Below are positions 8,933 through 16,841 of a DNA stretch of 64,000 bases, piece by piece. Under the pieces are notes generated by a model that was not told the origin of the DNA, did not search any database, and saw only the letters and a program-made list of their open reading frames with translations. Every line of letters starts with the position of its first letter. Position 1 is the first letter of the stretch. Made by a program: the position numbers and the translations under genes. Origin of the DNA: Prescottella sp. R16 (GTDB lineage: Bacteria; Actinomycetota; Actinomycetes; Mycobacteriales; Mycobacteriaceae); contig NZ_CP130943.1 in NCBI RefSeq assembly GCF_030656875.1, positions 4,092,001 to 4,156,000 on the forward strand. Direction: 5' to 3'.

Positions 8933-10021
8933 CTAGCTCGACTCTGTTCGCAATAGTTTCCCTTCCGGGACACCATTCTGTGCATCTCGGGACACCACCG
9001 ACCGGTAGGCGTCGACCTGCAGGGTCGCCCGCTTGCGCCACTCTCGCGGACTGACGCCGAATTGCCGGTTGAACCAGCGCGAGAAGCTGCTCGGCGTCGA
9101 GAACGACAGCATCTCCGAGATCTCCGTCAACGAGTACCGGTCACCGCTGACCATGTGGTTCGCCAGTTCGGCGCGGGCGGTATCGAGGACGGTGGTGAAC
9201 GTCTGTCCGGACCTGGCGAGATGGCGATGGACCGTGCGGCGGTCGACCCCGAGGCTGCGGGCGACCTGCTCGACGGAGCATCGCCCGGTCGGCAGCAGCA
9301 GCTCGACGAGCTCGCGGACCCGGTTGGCGATCGTCGGCTCCTCCGGGCTCGACAGGGTGTCGAGGAACTGTTGCGCATAGGAGCGCAGCAGCGGGTCCGA
9401 CAGGCGATTCGGCTGGTTCAGGTCGCTCGTGCAAGTGACGATCGCGTTGTACTCCGCGTCGAAGGTCATCGGCGCCCCGAACATCTGCCGGTGGGTCGTG
9501 TCGTCCCGCGGTCGGCTGCGTTCGAAGAGTGCCGCGACCGGACGCCAGTGATCTCCCAGCAAACTCTTCAGCAGCTGCTGGACAACCGCGGCGGCGAGTT
9601 CGACCCCCTGCTGGACGGCCACCGGCTCCCCTGGCTCGAGGGTGATCTTGATCGTGGTCAGCTCCGCCCGTTCGGATATCCGGATGCGCAGGGCTTCGTT
9701 GTACATGTGCTGATAGCGGATCAGCGTTCGCAGCGCGCTCCGGGCATCGGGTTCCTCGCGAATACTCACACTCAGCGGTCCGAGTGCGGACAACCGCCGG
9801 CGTTCGGCGAGCTTCAGCGCGAAGTCCGGGCGGCCGGACGCGGCGGCCGATATTTCGAGCAGGCGGAGCACCGATGCCGCCGGCACCCAACGATCTTGCA
9901 GGTCGAGGCCGGACGGATCAAGTCCGACGGATCGCAGTAAGGCGATCGGATCGATCCCCAGCTCGTGGCCGAGCTCGATGTATCCGGTCAGCGAGGCGTA
10001 TCGCGCAAGTGGCCTCGACAC
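8933..10021 (-). CDS. AraC family transcriptional regulator
   Basis: A 362-residue regulator. Residues 10-190 form the arabinose-binding-like sensor domain typical of the OruR/VirS-type subfamily (YIELGHELGIDPIALLRSVGL, then RLSALGPLSVSIREEPDARSALRTLIRY). The C-terminal 100 residues hold the double helix-turn-helix, with VEQVARSLGVDRRTVHRHLARSGQTF and the signature SLTEISEMLSFSTPSSFSRWFNRQFGVSPREWR. I chose the second in-frame GTG, at 10021, because AGGAAG is nine bases before it; the first GTG, at 10030, touches the site. It is divergent from the quinone oxidoreductase operon and cotranscribed in direction with the decarboxylase, transporter and CoA-transferase genes. It is the obvious controller of both arms. 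Confidence 0.9.
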   Translation of the reverse strand: MSRPLARYASLTGYIELGHELGIDPIALLRSVGLDPSGLDLQDRWVPAASVLRLLEISAAASGRPDFALKLAERRRLSALGPLSVSIREEPDARSALRTLIRYQHMYNEALRIRISERAELTTIKITLEPGEPVAVQQGVELAAAVVQQLLKSLLGDHWRPVAALFERSRPRDDTTHRQMFGAPMTFDAEYNAIVTCTSDLNQPNRLSDPLLRSYAQQFLDTLSSPEEPTIANRVRELVELLLPTGRCSVEQVARSLGVDRRTVHRHLARSGQTFTTVLDTARAELANHMVSGDRYSLTEISEMLSFSTPSSFSRWFNRQFGVSPREWRKRATLQVDAYRSVVSRDAQNGVPEGKLLRTESS

Positions 10022-10360
10022 CTGTACCACCTTCCTGGGGGACTACGACTGCGCCGCAAGGGCGGGCGTGTGGCAAGACACAGTGCCACTCGGATATGGG
10101 TCACGCAACCCTGCGAGAGGCACACCCCTGTCCCCGAATGGATAGAAATATGTCCCGCAGAGGTATGTGTGATCCCTACCTCGTGGATACGGTCGTGTCA
10201 GTTGGATCACATTCATGGAGGCGGGCGTCGACTGTCGCCCTCTCGGGTTCCGGGAACCCCGACTGTATCCGTGTCCGGACAGGACCGGCTGCCGTGAACG
10301 TTCGGCAACCGAACACATCGAGCGGCCGGTCGGGTCCGGCCGTGAGCTGAGGAGATTTCG
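10022..10360. other. Divergent intergenic control region of the catabolic locus
   Basis: This 339-base stretch separates the divergent araC and quinone oxidoreductase genes and holds no convincing gene. It must carry both promoters and the regulator's sites. The main visible structure is the inverted repeat annotated at 10168-10211. AT-richer patches lie around 10140-10170. Confidence 0.7.
10168..10211. promoter_or_regulatory. Inverted repeat, candidate AraC-type regulator sites
   Basis: TGTGATCC at 10168-10175 is matched by its exact reverse complement GGATCACA at 10204-10211, with centres 36 bases apart. It lies about 150 bases before the quinone oxidoreductase start. AraC proteins more often use direct repeats, so the assignment is tentative. 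Confidence 0.35.
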
Positions 10361-11338
10361 ATGGCAAAGGCGATTCGCTTCTACGAGACCGGTGGCCCGG
10401 AGGTTCTGAAGTGGGAATCCGTGGAGGTCGGTGAGCCCGGCCCGGGCGAGGTGCGGATCCGGCACGAGGCGGTCGGGCTGAACTTTGCGGACACCTACTT
10501 CCGTACCGGCCTGTACCCGGCTCCCCTGCCGGCGGGGATGGGCGTCGAAGCCGCAGGCGTCGTCGAGGCGGTCGGCGCCGGAGTGGAGGGCTTCCGCGAA
10601 GGAGACCGGGTGACCTACACGGGCAGCCCGTTGGGTGCATACAGCACCGAGCGCGTGATGCCTGCCGAGCACCTGATCGCGTTGCCGGACGGTATCGGGT
10701 CCGAGACCGCGGCCGCGATGACGATGCGTGGTCTCACCACGTCCTACCTGCTGCGCCGGATCCACCCCTCGCTGAAGGCGGGCGACACGGTGCTGCTGCA
10801 CGCCGCGGCCGGCGGTGTCGGCCTGATCTTCTGCCAGTGGGCGAAGCTGCTGGGCGTCAACGTCATCGGCACGGTATCGAGTGACGAAAAGGCCGAGGTG
10901 GCCCGCGCTCACGGATGTGGCGAGGTGATCGTCTACAAACGGGAGAACGTCGCCGAGCGGGTCCGTGAACTCACCGACGGGGTGGGTGTCCCCGTGGTGT
11001 ACGACAGCATCGGGGAGACGACCTTCCAGTCGTCGATCGATTCGCTGGCGCGCCGGGGCCTGCTCGTGGCGTTCGGTACGGCGTCCGGCCCGATCCCGCC
11101 GATCAACGCGATGGAGCTCGCGGTCAAGGGCTCGCTGTTCGTGACCCGCCCGGCACTCGCCGACTACATCGCCGATCCCGCCGAGCGGGCCGAGCTCGCG
11201 GGTGAGCTGTTCGGGCACGTCGCGGCCGGCCGCATCGAGATCGAGATCAACCAGCACTATGCACTCGAAGAGGCCGAGCAGGCCCACCGGGACCTGGAGT
11301 CCGGGAAGAGTATCGGCTCCTCGGTGTTCTCGTTCTGA
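10361..11338 (+). CDS. Quinone oxidoreductase, zinc-independent (QOR family)
   Basis: A 325-residue medium-chain reductase. The N-terminal GroES-like part has EVRIRHEAVGLNFADTYFRTGLYP. The NADPH fold follows with the family signature LLHAAAGGVGLIFCQWAKLLG, where A-A-G-G-V-G binds the dinucleotide. No catalytic zinc cysteines are present, as expected for QOR/zeta-crystallin proteins. GAGGAG is six bases before the ATG. It probably performs NADPH-dependent reduction of a quinone or enone. It is the first gene of the rightward operon with a TauD dioxygenase, a beta-keto acid cleavage enzyme, a hydrolase and a CoA ligase. Its likely role is reduction of an alpha,beta-unsaturated carbonyl intermediate, but this is not proven. 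Confidence 0.9.
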   Translation: MAKAIRFYETGGPEVLKWESVEVGEPGPGEVRIRHEAVGLNFADTYFRTGLYPAPLPAGMGVEAAGVVEAVGAGVEGFREGDRVTYTGSPLGAYSTERVMPAEHLIALPDGIGSETAAAMTMRGLTTSYLLRRIHPSLKAGDTVLLHAAAGGVGLIFCQWAKLLGVNVIGTVSSDEKAEVARAHGCGEVIVYKRENVAERVRELTDGVGVPVVYDSIGETTFQSSIDSLARRGLLVAFGTASGPIPPINAMELAVKGSLFVTRPALADYIADPAERAELAGELFGHVAAGRIEIEINQHYALEEAEQAHRDLESGKSIGSSVFSF

Positions 11339-11432
11339 TACCGAATCACCCGCCCATGCAACGTCGTTCGGTTCTCCGGGGCGACCCGTGACGAAACCTC
11401 GACCCACCACTTCCAGCTCGAAGGAGAGTGCC

Positions 11433-12338
11433 ATGACCACTGTGGAACTTGCGCACAGCCGTCCGGCGACCGGCACGACCGTGCCCCCGATGGATGCCCG
11501 CCCACTGACCTGCAGTATCGGCGCCGAACTCCACGGTGTCGACCTCGCCGACGTCTCTGGAGACGACGACCTCTTCACCGAGCTGAGGGGGTTGCTGCTG
11601 AAGCACAAGGTGTTGTTCTTCCGCGACCAGAACATGAGCCGGGCCGAACACGTCGCGCTGGCCGAGCGTTTCGGTTCACTCGAGGACCATCCGGTGGTGG
11701 GCAGCGATCCCGACCATCCCGGACTCGTCCGGATCTACAAGGATCTCGACAGCCCACGGGAGGCATTCGAGAACTCCTACCACTGTGACGCGACGTGGCG
11801 CGCGAACCCGCCGATGGGATGTGTGCTGCGGTGCGTGGAAGGTCCCGCCGTCGGTGGCGACACGATCTGGGTGAACATGGCGTCGGCGTACGAGCAACTG
11901 CCCGAGCACGTCAAGGAGCAGATCGACGGTCTGCGTGCCCGGCACAGCATCGAGGCATCCTTCGGTGCGCGCCTGCCGATGGAGAAGCGCCTCGAACTCA
12001 AGGAGCGCTTCCCGGACGCGGAGCACCCGGTGGTCCGCACACACCCCGAGACCGGGGAGAAGATCCTGTTCGTCAACAGCTTCACGACGCATTTCACGAA
12101 CTACCACACCGAGAAGACCGTGCGGTGCGGTATCGACTACGCCCCGGGTGCCGGTGAGCTACTGCGGTATCTGCAGAGCCAGGCGACGATCCCGGAGTAC
12201 CAGGTGCGCTGGCAGTGGACGAAGAACAGCATCGCGATCTGGGACAACCGGTCGACCCAGCACTACGCGGTCCAGGACTACTGGCCCGCCGTCCGAAAGA
12301 TGGAGCGCGCCGGGATCATCGGCGACCGCCCCTTCTGA
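11433..12338 (+). CDS. TauD/TfdA family 2-oxoglutarate-dependent dioxygenase
   Basis: A 301-residue non-heme iron dioxygenase. The iron ligands are visible as H-C-D in YHCDATW (His117 and Asp119) and the distal His277 in STQHYAVQDY. Arg288 (PAVRKMER) is positioned to hold 2-oxoglutarate, with Thr144 in GGDTIW. AAGGAGA is seven bases before the ATG. Members hydroxylate substrates such as taurine, phenoxyacetates, alkylsulfates or gamma-butyrobetaine. Placed between a quinone oxidoreductase and a beta-keto acid cleavage enzyme, it would hydroxylate a substrate so that a keto acid can form. It is a distant paralogue of the enzyme at 27831-28808. Confidence 0.92.
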   Translation: MTTVELAHSRPATGTTVPPMDARPLTCSIGAELHGVDLADVSGDDDLFTELRGLLLKHKVLFFRDQNMSRAEHVALAERFGSLEDHPVVGSDPDHPGLVRIYKDLDSPREAFENSYHCDATWRANPPMGCVLRCVEGPAVGGDTIWVNMASAYEQLPEHVKEQIDGLRARHSIEASFGARLPMEKRLELKERFPDAEHPVVRTHPETGEKILFVNSFTTHFTNYHTEKTVRCGIDYAPGAGELLRYLQSQATIPEYQVRWQWTKNSIAIWDNRSTQHYAVQDYWPAVRKMERAGIIGDRPF

Positions 12339-12384
12339 TTCCCACTTTCCGAACCTCACGTCTATCCAGAAACGGAGATCTGCA

Positions 12385-13440
12385 ATGCATTTCCACGATG
12401 ATGCGTTCTTCCCGGAGAACCAGGACAAGCTGGTCGTCACCGTCGCCCCGTACGGGCCGGAGTGGGCGGTGGAGGACTTTCCCGAAGACCTGCCGCTGAC
12501 GATGGACGAGCACGTCCAGCAGGCCGTCGACTGCTTCGAGGCCGGCGCCACCGTACTCCACATCCACGTCCGCGAGGAGGACGGCAAGGGTTCCAAGCGC
12601 CTGTCGAAGTTCAACGAACTCCTCGGCCGCCTCCGCGAGGCCGTGCCGGAAATGATCCTGCAGGTCGGTGGATCGATCTCGTTCGCCCCCGAAGGCGACG
12701 GCGCCGACGCGAAGTGGCTGCCGGACAACGTCCGTCACATGCTCGCCGAACTGGACCCGAAACCGGACCAGGTCACCATCGCGATCAACACCAGCCAGAT
12801 GAACATCATGGAACTGATGACCCCGGCAGACATCGCGGGCACCTCACTGGAGAACGCGGACCTGGCGCACACCTACCGGGAGATGACCGTCCCCGCCGGT
12901 CCCGAGTGGGTCGAGGAGCACCTGTGCCGACTGCAGGCCGCCGGGATCCAGCCGCACTTCCAGCTCTCCTCGATCCCGCAGCTCGAGACCGTCGAACGCC
13001 TGATCCGCCGCGGCGTCTACACCGGCCCGCTGAACCTGACCTGGGTCGGGATCGGCGGCGGCTTCGACGGCCCGAACCCGTACAACATCATGAACTTCGT
13101 CCAGCGGGTCCCCGACGGCGCCTGCCTGACCCTCGAAACCCTCATGCGGTCGGTGCTGCCGGTGAACACGATGGCCATCGCGATGGGCCTGCACACCCGC
13201 TGCGGCAACGAGGACAACCTGTGGGCCCCGAGCGGCGACGTCAAGATCACCTCCGCCGACCAGGTCCGCCAGCTGGTGCGCGTCGCCGAGGAACTCGGCC
13301 GCGAGGTCGCCACCGCCAAGGAAGCCCGCGACATCTACAAGATCGGCACCACCTACAAGGACGCGGACGAAACCCTCGCCGCGCTCGGCTACGCCCCGAA
13401 CCGTCACCCCGGCCAGGTCGGCTTCACTCAGCACGCCTGA
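12385..13440 (+). CDS. Beta-keto acid cleavage enzyme (BKACE, DUF849 family)
   Basis: A 351-residue TIM-barrel metalloenzyme. The zinc motif LHIHVRE (His59 and His61) follows the first strands, and the barrel elements QVGGSISF, HFQLSSIPQLETVERLI and LTWVGIGGGFDG are present. Known family members condense a beta-keto acid with acetyl-CoA and release acetoacetate plus a shortened acyl-CoA, for example in lysine fermentation (Kce) and carnitine breakdown. Specificity residues cannot be assigned by eye. It lies 46 bases after the dioxygenase, with only a weak ribosome site (GGAG). A strong hairpin follows its stop. The released acetoacetate would be activated by the ScoAB pair of the opposite arm. 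Confidence 0.85.
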   Translation: MHFHDDAFFPENQDKLVVTVAPYGPEWAVEDFPEDLPLTMDEHVQQAVDCFEAGATVLHIHVREEDGKGSKRLSKFNELLGRLREAVPEMILQVGGSISFAPEGDGADAKWLPDNVRHMLAELDPKPDQVTIAINTSQMNIMELMTPADIAGTSLENADLAHTYREMTVPAGPEWVEEHLCRLQAAGIQPHFQLSSIPQLETVERLIRRGVYTGPLNLTWVGIGGGFDGPNPYNIMNFVQRVPDGACLTLETLMRSVLPVNTMAIAMGLHTRCGNEDNLWAPSGDVKITSADQVRQLVRVAEELGREVATAKEARDIYKIGTTYKDADETLAALGYAPNRHPGQVGFTQHA

Positions 13441-13474
13441 CCCGCTGTCACCTTCTGCGACAGCACCTTTCGGT

Positions 13475-13506
13475 GGAGCGGGGACACTCACCGGTGTCCC
13501 CGCTCC
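13475..13506 (+). terminator. Intra-operon hairpin after the BKACE gene
   Basis: A perfect 13-base-pair stem (GGAGCGGGGACAC / GTGTCCCCGCTCC) with a 6-base loop lies in the 101 bases between the BKACE stop and the hydrolase start. Both genes point the same way, so it may cause partial termination or protect upstream mRNA from decay. Confidence 0.6.
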
Positions 13507-13541
13507 GTCGGTTCTCATCGAAACTTCTTGAAGGACACACC

Positions 13542-14135
13542 ATGAGCAGCAGCGCATCGCCGACCGTCGTGATCGTTCCCGGCCTGCGTGACCACGCCCC
13601 GGACCACTGGCAGACGCTGCTGGCAGCCGGGCTCGACAAGGTTCGCACGGTGCCGCCGCTCGAGCACGACAAGATCAGCCTCGACGCCCGCGTGGCCGCG
13701 CTCGACACCGTCCTGGCCGACATCGACGGTCCGGTCGTGCTCGTCGCGCACAGCGCCGGCGTGATGATCACCGTGCACTGGGCGGCCCGCCACGACCGTC
13801 CGGTCGCCGGCGCGATCCTGGCCACCCCACCGGACTTCTCCACACCGCTGCCCGCCGGCTACCCGACGCGTCCGGACCTCGACGCGAACGGCTGGAACCC
13901 GGTCCCGCGCAGCCCGCTGCCGTTCCCGAGCATCGTCGCGGCCAGCACCGACGACCCGCTGGCCGACTTCGCCGTCGTCGCCGACCTGGCCCGCGGCTGG
14001 GGCAGCCGCCTCGTCGACCTCGGCGCGGTCGGCCACCTCAACCCGGCCGCCGGCTACGGCGAATGGCCCCGCGCCACCGAACTTCTCGACGAACTGCTGA
14101 CCACGATCGACGCCGCGACCACGCCGAGCCACTGA
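13542..14135 (+). CDS. Alpha/beta hydrolase (RBBP9/YdeN family)
   Basis: A 197-residue serine hydrolase of the small RBBP9/YdeN type. It begins with VVIVPGLRDHAPDHWQTLL, has the nucleophile in VAHSAGVM (Ser71), a likely acid in STDDPLADF and a late catalytic His in VGHLNPAAGYGEWP. AAGGA precedes the ATG by eight bases. It lies after a hairpin in the rightward catabolic operon, 35 bases before the CoA ligase. It may hydrolyse an ester, a lactone or the CoA thioester of a pathway intermediate. The physiological substrate is unknown. Confidence 0.85.
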   Translation: MSSSASPTVVIVPGLRDHAPDHWQTLLAAGLDKVRTVPPLEHDKISLDARVAALDTVLADIDGPVVLVAHSAGVMITVHWAARHDRPVAGAILATPPDFSTPLPAGYPTRPDLDANGWNPVPRSPLPFPSIVAASTDDPLADFAVVADLARGWGSRLVDLGAVGHLNPAAGYGEWPRATELLDELLTTIDAATTPSH

Positions 14136-14170
14136 CCGCCGACGATCGCTGCCCGAGGGAGAACACTCCG

Positions 14171-15712
14171 ATGCTCAATCTGTCTATGTTCCTGGAGGAC
14201 TCGGCCCGCAAGTACCCGACCCGCGATGCGCTGGTACTGGGGGACGAGCGGTTCACCTACGCCGAGACCGATGCTCTGGCGAACCGGATCGCCAATCTTC
14301 TCGTCGCGTCCGGGATCGAACCCGGTGACCGGGTCGCACTCTCCTGCCCCAACCTGCCGTGGTTCCCGATCGTCTACTACGGGATCCTCAAGGCCGGCGC
14401 GGTGGTCGTTCCGCTCAACGTCCTGTTGAAGGGGCGGGAGATCGCCTATCACCTGCAGGACTGCGGGGCGACGGCGTACTTCTGCTTCGAGGGCGGGCCG
14501 GACCTGCCGACCGGGGAGTACGGGCGGGAGGGCTTCGGTGAGGCGGACGCCTGCCGGACCATGTTCGTGATCGGCGGCGACGGCGAGTACGGGCAGGGGA
14601 TCGAGGCGCTGTCGGCGGTGCTCCCCACGCAGCCGGCGACCTTCGAGACGCTGGTGCGCGAGGCCACGGACACCGCCGTCATCCTGTACACGAGTGGGAC
14701 CACCGGGCAACCGAAGGGCGCCGAACTGAGCCAGGCGAACATGGTGATGAACGCGTTGGCGTCCAACCGGCTGTTCGACAGCACCCCGAGCCGTCCGGAC
14801 ACCCACCTGCTCGCGCTTCCGCTGTTCCATTCGTTCGGGCAGACGATCAACATGAACTCCGGGTTCTCGATGGGCGCGACCCTGGTACTTCTCCCCCGGT
14901 TCGAGGCCGCCGCGGCGCTCGAGATCATGGAGCGCGAGGCGATCACGCTGTTCGCGGGTGTCCCGACGATGTACTGGGGTCTGCTCGGGGCGGTGGACGA
15001 CTCGGTCGATGTCGGTCGGATCGCCGCCGATCTCCGCAAGGCCATCTCCGGGGGCGCCGCGCTGCCCGTCGAGATCCGGGGGCGCTTCGCGAAGCGCTTC
15101 GGGGTGCAGATCCTCGAGGGCTACGGGCTCTCGGAGACCTCGCCGGTCGCGCTGTTCAGCGATCCGGAGCAGGACCCTCGCACCGGGTCGATCGGAATTC
15201 CGCTGTGGGGTGTGGAGGTTCGACTCGTCGACAAGGACTGGAACACCGTCGAGGGTGCGGATGTGGTGGGGGAGATCGCGATCCGCGGCCACAACGTGAT
15301 GAAGGGCTACTACGGTCGTCCCGAGGCGACCGCGGAGGCGATGCGGAACGGCTGGTTCCGTACCGGTGATCTCGCACGCCGGGACGCCGACGGCTTCTAC
15401 TACATCGTCGACCGGGCCAAGGACATGATCGTGCGCGGCGGGTTCAACGTCTACCCCCGCGAGATCGAGGAGGTCCTCATGACGCACGAGGCCGTCTCAC
15501 TGGCCGCGGTGATCGGCGTTCCGCACGAGAGTCACGGCGAGGAGGTGCGGGCGTACGTCATCGCACAACCGGGCACCGACGTCTCCGACGCCGATCTGAT
15601 CTCGTGGTCGAAGGAGCGGATGGCGAGCTACAAGTACCCGCGCGAGGTTCGGATCGTCGAGGAACTGCCGATGACCGCGACCGGAAAGATCCTCAAACGC
15701 GAGTTGATATGA
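14171..15712 (+). CDS. Acyl-CoA ligase (AMP-binding, fatty acid or aryl type)
   Basis: A 513-residue adenylate-forming enzyme. The P-loop motif AVILYTSGTTGQPKGAELS lies near residue 175, the core motif is EGYGLSETSP, then WFRTGDLARRDADGFYYIVDRAKDMI, and the C-terminal catalytic lysine motif is PMTATGKILKREL. It activates a carboxylic acid with ATP and CoA. GAGGGAGAA precedes the ATG. It is the last gene of the rightward operon, and the intergenic distances are short enough for one transcript. The pocket is not diagnostic, so medium- or long-chain fatty acids and aromatic acids are all possible. The context suggests the acid made or imported by the same pathway. Confidence 0.92.
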   Translation: MLNLSMFLEDSARKYPTRDALVLGDERFTYAETDALANRIANLLVASGIEPGDRVALSCPNLPWFPIVYYGILKAGAVVVPLNVLLKGREIAYHLQDCGATAYFCFEGGPDLPTGEYGREGFGEADACRTMFVIGGDGEYGQGIEALSAVLPTQPATFETLVREATDTAVILYTSGTTGQPKGAELSQANMVMNALASNRLFDSTPSRPDTHLLALPLFHSFGQTINMNSGFSMGATLVLLPRFEAAAALEIMEREAITLFAGVPTMYWGLLGAVDDSVDVGRIAADLRKAISGGAALPVEIRGRFAKRFGVQILEGYGLSETSPVALFSDPEQDPRTGSIGIPLWGVEVRLVDKDWNTVEGADVVGEIAIRGHNVMKGYYGRPEATAEAMRNGWFRTGDLARRDADGFYYIVDRAKDMIVRGGFNVYPREIEEVLMTHEAVSLAAVIGVPHESHGEEVRAYVIAQPGTDVSDADLISWSKERMASYKYPREVRIVEELPMTATGKILKRELI

Positions 15713-15809
15713 CGGTCCACGCGGACATGCCGGTGTCGACGTAGGCCGGTGCGCTTACGGTTTCGGCTATGCCCGACGCCGCGGGAGGCCCCGGTGATCA
15801 GTGCGCTGT

Positions 15810-16841
15810 TCACTGTTCTCTTTCTCCCAGAGCAGCCAGTCCTGCGGCGACGAGTGGTTCCACGGCCTGGTACGCCTGCGCGAACCCGTCTCCACCGGTC
15901 GCGCCGGCACGGTGCCGGTGGGTGATGCCCTCGGCGATGACGGCGAGCTTGAAGTCGGCCAGGCCCAGATAGAACCCCCAGCGATCGAGGTTTCGGCCGG
16001 TCACGGTGGCGTACTTCTGTGCCAGCTCGTCCGGCGACGGCAACCTCGAACTCGTCCACGCGGCAGGCTCCCCCAGGATGACGTCCAGTGCGGGATTTCG
16101 GTAGACGCACATCTGGGCCAGGTCTGCGAGCGGGTCACCGAGCGTCGACATTTCCCAGTCCACCACGGCGGCAACCTGTCCGGGGTCTCCGGCGGCGAGG
16201 ATCGTGTTGTCGATCCGGTAGTCGCCGTGCACGATCGCCACCTGCGACGTGGACGGGATCGCCTCCGCGAGCTGGGCGTGCAGCCGCTCGAGGTCGGGCA
16301 GTTCGCGGGTCTTGACGCGCTGCCACTGCCGCGCCCACAACGCCACCTGCCGGGTCAGATATCCGTCGGGCCGGCCGAACTCTTCGAGGCCGACCGCACG
16401 GTGGTCGACGGTGTGCAGCGCGGCGAGCACTCGCACCAGTTCGTCCACGCACGAACCGAGCTCGCCATCCGTGAGGGTGCCGAGGTCGTCGACGGTGCGG
16501 ATCACCCGTCCGTCCACGAAGCCGGTGACGGAGAACGGAGCACCCAGCACCGCCTCGTCCTCGCACAATACGACCGTCGACGCGACCGGGACAGCAGAAT
16601 CCTGCAGCGCCGCACACACCCGGAACTCGCGGGCCACATCGTGCGCGGACGGCGTCAGCCCGGCGGTCGGTGGACGCCGCAGCACCCATCGGGTGGTGTC
16701 GTCGTACACCTCGAAGGTGAGGTTGGACCTGCCACCGGAGAGCGGTTCGGCCCGCAACTCCCCCTCGGTGGGGACGCCGATGTCGGAGAAGAAGCGTTGC
16801 AGCTGGGCCAGGTCCAGCCCGTCGAGGCGTGCGGTCGTCAC
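15810..16841 (-). CDS. APH-family phosphotransferase (acyl-CoA-associated kinase)
   Basis: A 343-residue kinase of the aminoglycoside phosphotransferase fold. The N-terminal lobe has LSGGRSNLTFEVYDDTTRWVLRRPP, the catalytic loop is VHGDYRIDNTIL and the metal motif is VVDWEMSTLGDPLADL. It starts at a GTG that overlaps the stop of the acyl-CoA dehydrogenase by four bases (GTGA). Such kinase/dehydrogenase pairs are known from ACAD10/11 and from the LvaA/LvaC enzymes of levulinate breakdown, where the kinase phosphorylates a 4-hydroxyacyl-CoA. By analogy this gene probably acts on a hydroxyacyl-CoA, not on antibiotics. The substrate is inferred. Confidence 0.85.
   Translation of the reverse strand: MTTARLDGLDLAQLQRFFSDIGVPTEGELRAEPLSGGRSNLTFEVYDDTTRWVLRRPPTAGLTPSAHDVAREFRVCAALQDSAVPVASTVVLCEDEAVLGAPFSVTGFVDGRVIRTVDDLGTLTDGELGSCVDELVRVLAALHTVDHRAVGLEEFGRPDGYLTRQVALWARQWQRVKTRELPDLERLHAQLAEAIPSTSQVAIVHGDYRIDNTILAAGDPGQVAAVVDWEMSTLGDPLADLAQMCVYRNPALDVILGEPAAWTSSRLPSPDELAQKYATVTGRNLDRWGFYLGLADFKLAVIAEGITHRHRAGATGGDGFAQAYQAVEPLVAAGLAALGEREQ

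Noticed and set aside
10168..10211. CRP/FNR-type site in the araC-qor gap
   Set aside because: The halves resemble TGTGA and TCACA but are 28 bases apart instead of 6, so a CRP-like dimer could not use them as one site.
15810..16841. Aminoglycoside resistance gene
   Set aside because: The kinase fold is shared, but coupling to an acyl-CoA dehydrogenase and the APH motifs of the ACAD10/11-associated branch point to acyl-CoA metabolism.
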